The translations under genes and the position numbers were made by a program. From Clusia tigrina (taxonomy: Eukaryota; Arthropoda; Insecta; Diptera; Clusiidae): 64,000 nucleotides of DNA. The stretch covers positions 429,566,240-429,630,239 of the forward strand of contig OV050030.1 of assembly GCA_920105625.2 (NCBI GenBank), written 5' to 3'. This document shows, in pieces, positions 39,801-50,639 of the stretch. The notes under the pieces are model-generated. The model was given only the letters and a program-made list of their open reading frames with translations. It was not told where the DNA came from and made no database searches. How positions within the stretch are numbered: the first letter of the stretch is position 1; the number at the start of each line of letters is the position of its first letter.

Positions 39801-42129
39801 ACTTAATTGGGCATAAAATTATATCAGAATTGATTATAAACACTTGAAAGCAACTCACAAAACGTCAACTCTGGCACGGAGCCCTCGCATTTTGCGCACA
39901 AAATACCCAAAGGAAGGACACCGTGACACGGACAGGGGCGGAATGTGAGCGTTATTAATTTGAAGCTTTTATTAAGTTCAATAAAGCTTCAAATTTTCAA
40001 CTTGCTACTAATCAAAAGGTCGGTTAGCACCGGGTTCGGTTGGTGAACGCCAGGGGTGGAGTCGCAGGGAGCATTTAACAACTAATTGAGAAAATTTGGA
40101 AGCTCGGTGCAGATTGTTAACGCAATCGCAGGCAGAAGTCGGGAAAATTACTGAATATTTCTCATAGACATCACATTTTAAGAATAAATATAATTTTATT
40201 CAAATACCACACAAAAAGCATGAAGATTGCCTCACGTAGTCAACGAAAAAAATTAACAGCTTCAGAAAGCAACTACTTCAAACAATTTCTTTGAAGCTCG
40301 CTTTCACACCGAAAACTTAATTAGCAAAAATTTAATCGAATTTCACACCCTCTCGGCGTTTATGAATAGTATAAAGCCACTCCAAAGAAACTTCAATTAC
40401 GTAGTTTTCCTCTACTAGTCTGAATGAATAAAAGGGCGGCTGCATCCAGAGCATGGACGAAATGAAGCTTTTCTTGTTCCGGCCACACAATTTTTACCAA
40501 CCGATTGTAGTCAAATATGGATACATGCGAAGCCACTGGCTACTTCAAGATATTCGTTTTCTCCATAAAATAGATCTGAAAGATTCCTAGCTAGATTATA
40601 TTGGCCAGTGTATGGGTAAAGCGAATCGAAACTTTTGCAGTACCCAAAACAATTGCTTCAGGAAAGAGTATATAAACACATTCTTTGGTAAGACATTACC
40701 TTGACTAAGCTATGATTTATTCGTGAATTCTGAATTCTTGTCAACAAGGCGGTAAAAGGCAAGAACCCGAGCCAAGCACAAGAATGATATCTATTATTTT
40801 TGAGCCAAGCATATGATCAAAGGTACTAAATTAACATACGACCAGAGGAAAGATGTATTTCTTCTTCGGGGAATTTGCAAACATAACCAAAGTGAAATAT
40901 GCCAGCTAATAAAATTAAACGATTTCAGAGGAATGCTAAATTCATAATAGAAAAAATAAAAAAAAAAATTGTAACACAAGAATTATAATCAAACACAAAT
41001 CTCCAATTTCAATAAATCATTTGTTTTCCACAATGTTTCTTCACATTTCTTTTGATCACATGGGAAAATTAGTTCAAAATAATTTGTTCCTGCATTCACC
41101 TTTAGAATAATTTCCCCTGATAATTTCATAATTACAGCATATTATTATCACGCACTTAATAGGAGAGACCAAAATACAAAACAGTCATAATATGTGTCAA
41201 ATCTGCTCTCTTAACGAATGTTGTATACGAAAAGAAACTAAAAAAGGGAAATAGTAAATTATTGTCGTCAGCTTCCAAAGTGTAGTGAAATCACTTAAAA
41301 ATATATATAAACAATAATAAATAGAAAAATGTTGCATTATCGTTGCTTTATTTGCAATAATACATGGAGAAAGGAAAAAGTTCGATTTTTCAGCGTTCCT
41401 AAAGACGCAATCATTAGAGTTCAACGGAAATAAAATTGTGCACTGCAAGATTTCCGTGAAAAGTTAATGGAATTAAGCACTAAAGTTAATTTTCCAAATG
41501 CGGTAAAACAATTTTTTTTTAAATGTCGAATGTATTTTAGAATTAAATTTTTAAATAAAAAATTAGCAGCTAAAAAAAATAGAATAATAAATATTTAAAA
41601 TATTATTTTATGTTATATTAGTTTTTAAATAATAATAAATGCAAAAACCCAAAAAAATAAAGGGCATTTGAGTTTTTGCTTGTTTCGATATTGTGTGACT
41701 TACTCATCATATTCCCAGCTGCAACCAACTTAATGAATAGCCCCCAGCCAAGATGCGTCCGTACAATAGGTACTATTATTATAAAATTGTTATCCAAATA
41801 TAAGTCTCTTGCGGTCGAGATTTGTTTTATTGGAAATTGTTTCGTCATATTTTTTGTATTATTCTATCCTATTATCTTTTATGTCTCAATAAATATGCAT
41901 CAAATGCATTTTAATTTTGAAGTTTTTAATTAATCATTTATACACATTTTTATTTATGTATTATTGCTAAAGATCTTACAAATTTAATTACTTATTTAGT
42001 TTCCTGTCTCTGGACAAATTCGCAACATATTTAAGAATATAAATAATTTCTATAAAAAAAACCTACCAATCCGCCTTCATTATCATTAATATATATCTGT
42101 ACCTAAGGTCTCCAGATTGAATAGTCTTA
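36896..42129. other. Intergenic stretch
   Basis: No supported gene. Small structures: a 12-bp perfect inverted repeat at 37635-37677, a longer palindrome at 39957-39994, and a possible THAP-like relic at 41330-41480. The 120-codon frame at 38867-39229 resembles nothing I know and may be chance. Confidence 0.45.
41327..41480 (+). pseudogene. Possible THAP-domain relic
   Basis: Plus-strand reading MLHYRCFICNN...KEKVRFFSVPKD, then a stop, then CALQDFREKLMEL. C-x2-C followed by basic residues and FFSVPKD is the layout of the THAP zinc finger start (as in P-element-type transposases). The second Cys/His pair is not seen. Weak. Confidence 0.3.
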
Positions 42130-42651
42130 TGCGGCCCATAGACGATTCATCATGGTCATACTCATTCGTGTACGTGTTGAATGAAGCTCTGACACAGACG
42201 AGTGATCAAAATCGAATATTATCATGTCTCTGTCGGATGATGAATATTTGTGTGCGCTAGCGCTTGTACTGTACAAGGAAAAATTGTAAAAAAAGAAAAA
42301 AACGATTTTGGATAAAAGAAAGGCACAAAAAAATAATACAATAGCATTCAAGGGACTCCAGCAGAAACACATTTTTATTATTTTTATCCGCACACATCTT
42401 CACACGTTGGCAGTCAAACTCAAATGAGCAAAATTTGCATGTAAATTGCCCACAAACGACGATCATCCATACATCATGGTCAACATCGTAATAAAATTTC
42501 CCCGCAAAATCTACATGATTTAGATTTTCGACGATCAGTCAGTGATCACAGCGCGATCATGGCTGTGTGACACATACCTGCATATTTTCTCTCTTTTTCA
42601 CACATACTATTATATATGAGTATGATCATGATGTATCGTCTATGGGCCGCA
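42130..42651. mobile_element. MITE with about 37-bp inverted ends and TTA target duplication
   Basis: Both ends read inward TGCGGCCCATAGACGAT and continue as near-identical CATCATGRTCATACTCAT, giving imperfect inverted repeats of about 37 bp. The element is flanked by TTA on each side (42127-42129 and 42652-42654). Interior copies of ATCATGG/GATCATG near 42473 and 42554 look like subterminal binding motifs. It is 522 bp long with no transposase. TTA duplications are typical of PIF/Harbinger. The start and end are well defined. Confidence 0.82.
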
Positions 42652-42819
42652 TTACGGCTATTATGTGATTTCTGTGCTGTGCCATTCATTACTCGCAATA
42701 TACTCAGTTATATATTTACATTTTAAACTAAATTCTACGAAAACATCAATTTATAATACAACAAAAATTTGTAATTACAATCCGAAATCTCCGTTTTCGT
42801 CTTAATTTTAATTTATCGG

Positions 42820-43340
42820 TATTTAATAATCTAATTGTACCCATTACACAATACACAAACGGGGAATATTGACCCTTCCCGGCTTTACAATCCGAATGGA
42901 AAATAGAAAACGATATTTTTGGTAGCGACCAAGATCCCATTATAACGCAGCTACTTCCACTATAAACTAATAATAACCCTAAACCTCCTTCTCGCTTTTT
43001 AACAAAACTTGCTGGCCAGTCGGCTTGGAGCTAACAGAATCCCATACCCCTAAACCAAAACCTCCCTCCTGTAACATCTTTAAAAACTACATATCTCAAT
43101 TATTCAAAACTAGCTCCATCATTCCCATCCTTTAACGTAACTCGGATAAAACTATTAAAAAATCATACCTATCTCCCTCAACCTTTGCTATTTGAAAATT
43201 CTGTACAAAAAAAAGACTGTGGTGGTTCGTGGAGTCGAACAAACTTCTACACGCCAATCAGATGGGATTTAAGAAAGGCATATCGGTATCTGATTCGCTA
43301 GTTTTCCTAGACTCACACTTTGTCCACAAAAATTACTTAT
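42820..43340 (+). mobile_element. I-like LINE fragment (endonuclease end, jump to reverse transcriptase)
   Basis: Text resembling the end of an APE-type endonuclease and linker (near 42930-43060) is followed, after an internal deletion, by reverse-transcriptase text LLHANQMGFKKGISVSDSL. It stops exactly at 43340, where the BEL element begins, so the BEL element inserted into it or is joined to it. Confidence 0.6.
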
Positions 43341-43358
43341 TGTTAATTGCATTAACAG

Positions 43359-43778
43359 TTGATGTGCAAACTTCATTGGGAGGTTGTACAACTGGCTGAT
43401 CCGGAAATTCAACAACCAGTAAAAATCGCTGTTCTCCTAGGTGCAGAGTTATATTACGACCTAATTGAAATGGGCCAAATAAAACTTTCCTCTGAGCTCT
43501 CAGTCATGCAAAACACAACACTTGGCTGGGTGATAAGTGGAAAAATTGGCCAAAGCGCAACAAAGGCAGCAACTTGTGCAGTCTACACTGGTCAGGAGAA
43601 TGGTTCCCTCCACGACACTCTTGAAAAATACTGGCAACTTGAAGGATGTGACACACCTAGCTGTAAGTTTACAACAGCCGAGCGTCACTGTGAAGAACAG
43701 TTTCTGCAAAATTATCAACGTGATAACAGCGGCCGTTACAAACTACTCCAAACCAACTGGGAGAATCGCGGAAGTTAG
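43359..43778 (+). pseudogene. BEL/Pao protease and start of reverse transcriptase
   Basis: LADPEIQQPVKIAVLLGAEL followed by MGQIKLSSELSVMQNTTLGW is the BEL/Pao layout of the aspartic-protease region: LLGAE, then xxQNTxLGWVISG. It runs on to a YW-Q-E-rich spacer and ends in a frameshift near 43780. Confidence 0.75.
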
Positions 43779-43879
43779 CTCTACAACGGTTCATGACAAT
43801 TGAACGAAAAATTATAGAAATTCCTGAATACAAGGCCCAATATATAGCCTTCATGTGAGAATACGAGAAGCTTGGTCAT

Positions 43880-44200
43880 ATGGAAGAGACTGACATAACT
43901 AGTATCAAGAGTCCCCACTACTTTCTTCCACATCATGCAATTTTGAAGCCAGAAAGCTCAACGACTAAGCTAAGAGCTGTATTCGATGCTTCAGCCAAAA
44001 CATCAACCAATGTTTCTTCAAACACTCTTCTGGCAACAGGACCAACTATCCAGAAAGATGTGTTCACTATTCTTTTGTATTTCCGGCTCCCACGATTTGT
44101 CTCTACAGCTGACATTGAAAAGATGTATCGACAAGTGCGGGTAGATAAAGACGATCAAAATTACCAACTTATTTGGTGGAAAGAGGAAACTATTTCTTAA
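43880..44200 (+). pseudogene. BEL/Pao reverse transcriptase fragment
   Basis: Contains YFLPHHAILKPESSTTKLRAVFDASAKT and ADIEKMYRQVRVDKDDQNYQ in spirit (only short parts quoted): LRAVFDASAK and ADIEKMYRQV are motif hallmarks of BEL/Pao RT. The frame ends just after YQLIWWKEE, before the catalytic double aspartate, which is deleted. Confidence 0.8.
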
Positions 44201-44209
44201 ACAATTATG

Positions 44210-44991
44210 GAAACTTAAAATAGAATGGGATACAGAACTTCCAGCACCACTTCACAAAACATGGCAAACCTTCAAAAAGGACTTGCAGAAGTTAGAAACC
44301 ATCAGCGTGCCACGCCACGTCTTCGGTCGCACAGTACTCTCAAGTACACATTTTCGCTTACGTATCAAAGCGTGTCTACGGAGTGGTAGCATACATGTGA
44401 ACTCAAGATTACCACAACCAGCTAATCGTTCGCTTCCTATGTGCGAAATCACGAGTAGTGCCCACAAAGCTGGTAACATTACCAATACTGGAATTGTGGT
44501 CTGCTAAGGTCGCCGTGATGCAGAAGCTCCATGAAATCCCCTTCTTCAAAGGCGTGACAACGCATTTTTGGTCTGATTCCACAGCGGTTCTGGGATGGAC
44601 TAATGCAGAATCAGCACACTACCACACATTCGTAGCCAACAGAATTTCGGCTATTCAGCAAGCAACTAATCCACAACAATGGCGTCACGTGCCGTCCCAG
44701 GACAATCCCGCAGGCGTGGTATCAAGAGGCGTAACACCAGCTAAATTGGTAGACAACCTGTTTTGGCTATATGGACCTAAGTTCCTGCACGGATCTATGA
44801 CAATTTGGCCACTTCAACCTCCGCGAGAACAATGTGCTTTGGAACTCAGGCGGCAGACGATTGCAGTTCTAACACTCAGTTCAAAAGAATCAATAACAAC
44901 CTTCTGGGAAGAAATCAATCACATGAACTCATTTCGATGCCTGCAAAGAATTGTAGCGTATGTAAGGTGTCCCACCCAACAATATCACTAA
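44210..44991 (+). pseudogene. BEL/Pao connection and RNase H fragment
   Basis: A stretch with LWKLKIEWDTELPAPLHKTW continues, after stops, as TKLVTLPILELWSAKVAV, THFWSDSTAVLGW and WRHVPSQDNPAGVVSRG. These are the RNase H D (WSDS) and the VPSxxNPAD-like end of BEL/Pao; the final Asp of the D-x-x-SRG motif reads V here. Confidence 0.75.
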
Positions 44992-44999
44992 CAGCCGAA

Positions 45000-46020
45000 G
45001 AAATGGAGGCGGGTATCCAAAGAAGAGCCTTTTACGATGACATTATAAGCTTAGAGCGTCACTCAACTGTCAATAACACTAGCAATATCAGTAATTTGTC
45101 ACCGTTTATTGATGACCAAGGCATCCTAAGGGTTGGAGGACGTCTGGACGCATCTAACTTGAGCTATGGCGCAAAATATCCCATGCTGCTGCCATACAAC
45201 GACCTTATTTCCAGAATGATTCTCGTCATGACGCATGAGAATAATTTGCATTGTGGTCCACAAGGTTTGCTGTCAGCGTCAAGGCAACGTTTTGGATAAT
45301 GAAAGGAAAAATAATGGCCCAAAACGTTGTGCAAAAATGAGTGCGCTGCACCAGATCCAAGCCTAAGTTATTCAATCAAGTGATGGGAAATTTGCCAACA
45401 ACCAGAGTGACTCCAGCTCGACCGTTTGTCCATAGTGGATGGATTATTGTGGACCATTTTGGGCGCACTATAAAATTCGTGAAAAGAAGCCACACAAGTC
45501 TTGCATCGCAGTATTTTCCTGCTTCGTAACAAAGGCAGTTCACCTAGAGGTCGTAACCGAATTGACAACCGAAGCATTTATCGGAGCGCTGAAACGCTTC
45601 ACGTCTCGCCACGGACGGTGGGACTCTATCTATTGTGACAATGCAACAAATTTCGTCGGCGCAAGTAACAATCTGAAGGAGCTAAATGATGTCATCTTCT
45701 CAAATACCTTACGAGAAAATATCACGAGATCATGCAGCGACCGTGAAATAAACTTCAAATTTATTCCTCCTAGAGCTCCACATTTTGGAGGCGTATGGGA
45801 AGCAGTGGTTAAATCCGCCAAGCATTTGCTACTACGAAGTGTATCGACTGCATCGCTGACCTACGAAGAATTCGAAACCATCGTCGTGGAGAACGAGGGA
45901 ATTTTGAATTCTCGACCGCTTACCCCAATGTCAACAGATGCAGATGACCTAACAGCGTTAACTCTAATATGCAATTCCGTCAACGTCGCGAGCCACTTCA
46001 GTCTGCGGAAAAGAAATCAT
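45000..46020 (+). pseudogene. BEL/Pao integrase, frameshifted
   Basis: The zinc-binding N-terminus and GxLRVGGRL motif (45100-45160) are followed by a core: D in VDYCGPF-like text (reads MDYCGPFW), AVHLEVVTELTTEAF, IYCDNATNFVGA, and PPRAPHFGGVWEAVVKSAK with E at the third catalytic position. Two frameshifts lie near 45300-45450. After about 45960 the sequence jumps into env-like text. Confidence 0.8.
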
Positions 46021-46024
46021 CCCG

Positions 46025-46483
46025 TTGGCACTGAAAGGCTCAGGACTACTGACACTTCAGCCAGAGTGCGTGCTAAAACACAATTCAATCTCAATACAAG
46101 GGCAAGAATCCGTATCCAGTTCGTTAACAGCATCACGCACAAACCTAGGAAAAATTACAGAATTATCAAATAGTGAACAAATAACCCCCCTATTGCATAA
46201 AATCAACGCGATCAATTACACAACACAACTGAAGAATCTCACAGAACTACACAATGCTCTGACCAAAGAAAAACTGATGACACTGCACAAAATTCAACCA
46301 CCAGACTATTACCACCATGCGGTCAGTTATACCGCACTGTTCCTGTCCGTGATACATTTGATTACTGGGCTCATATGGAGAATAAGAATTCAACGTGGCG
46401 TCAATGCACCAGAAATCATCACGTCAGCAAGTACGGTGGCTCAGCCTCGCCGTCGCCAGCAACCAATAGAGAATCTAATATAG
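46025..46483 (+). pseudogene. Env-like C-terminus of the BEL/Pao element
   Basis: A frame with coiled-coil-like heptads (INAINYTTQLKNLTELHNAL) and a single membrane segment (SYTALFLSVIHLITGLIW) followed by a basic tail. It lies between integrase and LTR, the env position of BEL/roo-type elements. The upstream surface part is missing. Confidence 0.65.
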
Positions 46484-46512
46484 GTTAAGCTGTGCTCAAC
46501 GCGCGGGAGAAA

Positions 46513-46902
46513 TGTTAATTGCATTAACGTTTGATGTGCAAACCTTTCAAACTTTTAATGCATAACATCTTTTTTTACATACAATTAGGCTTATGTTAAG
46601 CAAACCTTGCCAGCATATCGATAAAACTTGCATTGTTGACAAAAACTCCAATAAATTACTATAGTGCAATGCTTTGAAGAACTCAAGTCAAGGCCAGCTT
46701 GCAAATTTGTCAATAATGCATCTTTCATGGTTATGCTTTAAATTCAATAATATCGAAATATATGTATAGACAAATTATATGTAATGTATGTATAGAAACA
46801 ATGAATAAAAACCCACGACTAGCACTGCTAAAAGTCAGTCAATCAGTAAGAGTTTGTTGTGAGTGTTTTCATTTTAACTAAGCATTGATTGATTCTCCGA
46901 CA
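46513..46902 (+). repeat. 3' LTR of the BEL/Pao element
   Basis: Starts TGTTAATTGCATTAAC, matching the truncated left copy, after a purine-rich GCGGGAGAAA. It is chosen to end at CTCCGACA, giving TGT...ACA ends. The right border is uncertain. Confidence 0.6.
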
Positions 46903-47057
46903 CCAAGGTTTATTTGCCTGTTGTCAAACCCACCTTCAACCAAAGAATATCAACGTAATAAGAAGTCCTATAAAGAAGAAGAGCAAAATATTTGATTTTC
47001 TCTTCACGTTACGAGTTAAGTGGGCGACAAATCTTGATAACTACAGAATCATGAAAA
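46903..47057. other. Short spacer between BEL element and LINE
   Basis: About 155 bp without recognisable content. It may be remnant of the interrupted I-like LINE. Confidence 0.3.
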
Positions 47058-48173
47058 CTACATAATAGTAAAAAGAAATGCAGAAAGGGGCGATCCTTGT
47101 GGAGTGCCATTAGGTAGAGGTTTGACGGATGATAGGAAACCAGTAATTCTTACTCTACACATTCTGCTACTAAGATAGTTTTTCATGAACTTAATTATTT
47201 TAGGGCCGACTTTCCATTTAGTCAACTGTCTTAAGATTATGTGTATGCCGATCCGATCGAATGCTTTTTGAAAGTCGATTGAAAGTAATGAGACGCGATT
47301 TTTGGACGACAGTGCATTTGATACAAAATAATCCAGGTGTAAAAGCGCATCGATGGTTCCCATACCTTTTTTGTATGCAACTTGGTTTGGGCTTAACGTC
47401 TTTTCTTTTTCGGCATACCACATGAGCCGATTTACAATTATTTTTTCCATTAATTTGCAAGACAGGAGGGAGATAGGCCTGCAATTGTTTATATCTGAGG
47501 CAGGTTTGTTGGGTTTAAGAATCGGTACAATGCAGGAGGTTTTCCAGGCTTGTGGATAGTGACCACTGATGAAAATGTTGTTGTATAGTTCGATCACCCT
47601 ATCTTTAACCATGCAAGGAAGATTTTGAATAATCGGATATGAGATTTTGTCTAGGCCGGGGGTTTTGCCTTTTACTGATGAGAGGGCGAACTCAAATTCT
47701 GCATATAGTATTTTCGAATCAATATATTTGGCCGCATTTGATAGTGGGTATAGAGCGTTTGGCTGTTCTCTAAGGTAAGTTATTTTGTTGCATCTGAATT
47801 CGCTTGAGAAGTTTGAATCTGATGAGGCAGTAGACAAGAATATGGCAAAATGATTCGCAATGTCAAGTGGTGCAAACGTGGTTTCATTTGAGAAGTTGAT
47901 GTGTGTAAACACAGTTTGCTTTGGAGCCCCTGTAAGCATTTTGATATTACTCCATATCGATTGAATTTTGGTTGCCGGATTCATGCTCGCTGTTAGTTCT
48001 TCAAACGCTTTATTTTTATTGGTTTTTGCGGAGCGTTTGAATAGGGCGTTTGCGTTTTTGTACCTAATGAGGTTAATTATATTGCGAGAGTGTTTGTACC
48101 GATACCATAGAGTTTGTTTCTCTGCGCGTAGTTTGGATAATTCTTTATTCCACCAGGGTATTTTCTTATTCAA
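47058..48173 (-). pseudogene. I-like LINE reverse transcriptase, N-terminal to palm
   Basis: 371 codons without a stop: KIPWWNKELSKLRAEK linker, KGKTPGLDKISYPI, CRPISLLSCKLMEKII, LLSIDFQKAFDRIG (first catalytic Asp) and LPNGTPQGSPLSAF (motif with PQGSPLS). The frame ends before the YADD box. It is intact over this length, so the copy is not very old. Confidence 0.85.
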
Positions 48174-48335
48174 AGATCTTGGTGACGTTTGTGGTATGGT
48201 TTGTGTTTTTTGAACTATTTTTGGTTTTGCACAGATCGAGACATTGCTGCTGAAAGCTTTTCCAATCTGCTTGTTCTATTTTGAACTTCGGAATTGGTTG
48301 AAAGGTGCAAAGTGGATGATTTGAGTTTAATTGAG

Positions 48336-48970
48336 TCATATTGGGTAGTGGTCGCTGCTGTGTAGAGTATCTAATGTTTTCCAAGAACATAGAGGAGCTA
48401 AGGAGGCGGAGCAGAAAGTTACGTCAATGTGCGTAAAGGAATTATGTGTGGAGAAGTGCGTCGGGGAGCCATCATTAAGGCAAATTAGATCGGAGTACAG
48501 TATAGCATCTTCGATTTTCACACCTCTAAGATTAGTGCATGTGGATCCCCACATGGTACTCCATGCATTCAGATCTCCACCAATAATAAGTTTTGAAGGC
48601 GGTTGATTTACGAGTTGTATAAACTCAGCAGAGGAGAAGTCTTGTGTTGGAGGAATATAAACACAAATGATTGTTATTTTTTGAGGGAATTCAATGTTTA
48701 TTGCTACTGCCCTAATGTGAGATGTTATGTGTATTAATTTGTGAGGCATATTTTTTTAATTAATAAGGCCACTCCTTGTTTATTCGTATGGATATAGGAT
48801 AAGTTAAAAAAATAACCTTTCTATTTATTTGGTGTATTTGGTATGAAATTGTGGGGTACGTGGGTTTCATTTAGGAGAAGAATAGAGGGAGAATACTTAT
48901 TTAGGAGAATTTCAAGTTGAAAGTAATTGTTAAAATATCCATTTATATTCCATTGCAGGATAGAGAGCAT
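48336..48970 (-). pseudogene. I-like LINE APE endonuclease
   Basis: Start MLSILQWNINGY at 48970. One stop near 48820 precedes the main block, which holds IIGGDLNAWSTMWGS, SFTHIDVTFCSASL and SSDHYPI: the D-N, D and S-D-H catalytic motifs of APE-like LINE endonucleases. Confidence 0.82.
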
Positions 48971-49038
48971 AAGCGATAAAAGAAAAGGAAATTATAGAAG
49001 AGAGGTTCTGCAAGCTTACACCCTGCATAACAGAGTGG

Positions 49039-50420
49039 CTACAGCAACATTGAAGTGTGGTCTGACCCAGCTTTAGCTAAGTCAAGAGATACCTCGTCAT
49101 TACGGATTGGACTGATAGACAAGCTAGTATTTTTGCTATTGCTTTTTTGTGTATTGAATTTTGCTGAAAATGTAGGCTTAATATTGGAATTATTAAGAGT
49201 GGAAGTGTTATTAGTGGTTTTGTTGTTTTGTGTGTTAAATATAGTTGATGACGATGGCTTACTGTATAACACTTTAAAGTTGTTTTGCGTGTTGGAGTCT
49301 TCAAGCTAGAAGCATTGGAAGCGGAGAAATTGATAATAGTTTTGATTTTGTTAACGGAATCGACGTTGTTTTTGTTTCGGAGGTTAAAGGAAGTTGTAAC
49401 CGACTTGGCGTTTGAAGTGCTGCAGTTGATGTTATTGGTTGTTGTTGTGCTTGTGGTATTTTCTTCTGTGGTTTTGTTGTTGTTATTGCTGGGTATCTGA
49501 GCGTTAACAATTTGAGAGTATGATTGAGGAGACGAATTTTTTGGGGCTTGTGCTTTGTTCTTGTTTATTGCTTCACGCATGCTGCATTTATTAATAATTT
49601 TTATTTTGAGAATCTCTTTCGCTTGTGTGTACTTTGGGTATGTGCTAGAGGATGATGGATATCACCAGAGCAATTTGCGCACATTGTTCTGCTGCACACT
49701 TCTTCTGCATGCGGTGGTAGGCAATTGGCACAGATAGGGGGGTTTTTACAATACTTAATTGTGTGTCCAAGTATTTGACATGTCTTGCAGTGCATCGGGT
49801 TGGGATAGTAAGGGCGTACTGAAATTTTTGTCCACGCAACGTCAATTTTCTCTGGTAGATAGAAGCTCTCAAATGTGAGAAGTATTGCGCCAGTTGGAGT
49901 TATTTACTGTTTTATTATTATTTATTGTTTACTCTTTTTTTAAATTTGTAGACTGAGCTGACTCCATACGCTTGTAAGCCGTCTACAATTTCGTCTTCGC
50001 TCACATTACCAGTACCTTTAACACCACAGTTAAGGTTTGCCTGGCAAGTGGCTGTAATCTGACAAATGCCTGGCAAAAATTTGGTATTCAAAAATTTGTC
50101 TGGAACTTTTTTACTTTTTGTTAGCACTAATAGGCTGCCGTCACGTAGGTCCGAGATGCTGATAATTTCTTTGCTAATCGCTAGGATAGATTTGTGTACG
50201 CCAAAGCATGAATAATAAGTGAGAAGCTAGCTTTCAATGCGACATATTTGGGATCATCATTATTTGTAATGCTTGTGGCAGGTAATTCGGGGAAGGTTTC
50301 ATATGATTTGTTGGTTTTTTTCCGTTTTTGTTGTGGACTAGGGGAAAGCAAGGCGAACCGATTTTCCTCTAGATTAGTAGCCCTAGAGGGCATTACACCA
50401 AACACACTACTTTTGATCAA
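49039..50420 (-). pseudogene. I-like LINE ORF1 (gag-like), broken
   Basis: Start at 50420 (MIKSSVFGVMPSRATN). Several stops and shifts follow, then zinc knuckles, the best being CKTCQILGHTIKYC (C-x2-C-x4-H-x4-C) with two further Cys/His clusters, then an Asn/Thr/Ser-rich tail. I-factor-type ORF1 proteins carry three such knuckles and bind the element's RNA. Confidence 0.75.
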
Positions 50421-50639
50421 AACTAGAGTTTGCGTTACTTAAGAAGGTTATAGGTTATAAAGAGCAAAAGATCTGCGCACGAAAACTTTATAATATAATA
50501 ACGACCGTTGAATATTCTAGTATAACACAAAAGTTGAAAGATTAGGTTTTAAATAAGAAAAATAGTTAATATAAAATAAATTAAATTAATATAAACAACA
50601 AAATTTTATTCATTGTCACTTTTTGACAATAAATGCATA

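Larger units (their letters stand above)
43341..46902 (+). mobile_element. Degenerate BEL/Pao retrotransposon with env-like frame
   Basis: Order: about 31 bp of LTR start (43341-43371), protease, reverse transcriptase, RNase H, integrase, env-like frame, then a full LTR (46513-46902). The left LTR keeps only its first about 31 bp and gag is gone. Further deletions remove the RT catalytic YxDD part and the integrase end. No target duplication was found at the right edge. Confidence 0.82.
47058..50430 (-). mobile_element. I-like LINE with ORF1 and ORF2, 3'-truncated
   Basis: Minus-strand order: ORF1 (50420 to about 49040) with zinc knuckles, ORF2 endonuclease (48970-48340), then reverse transcriptase (48390-47058) ending abruptly at PQGSPLSAFLF. 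The C-terminal half of RT, any RNase H and the 3' tail are missing. LINE copies are usually cut at the 5' end, so a missing 3' part means later deletion or breakage. Confidence 0.82.

Noticed and set aside
43336..46910. A 5-bp target duplication for the BEL element
   Set aside because: CTTAT before the left tip has no partner after the right LTR at the border I chose.
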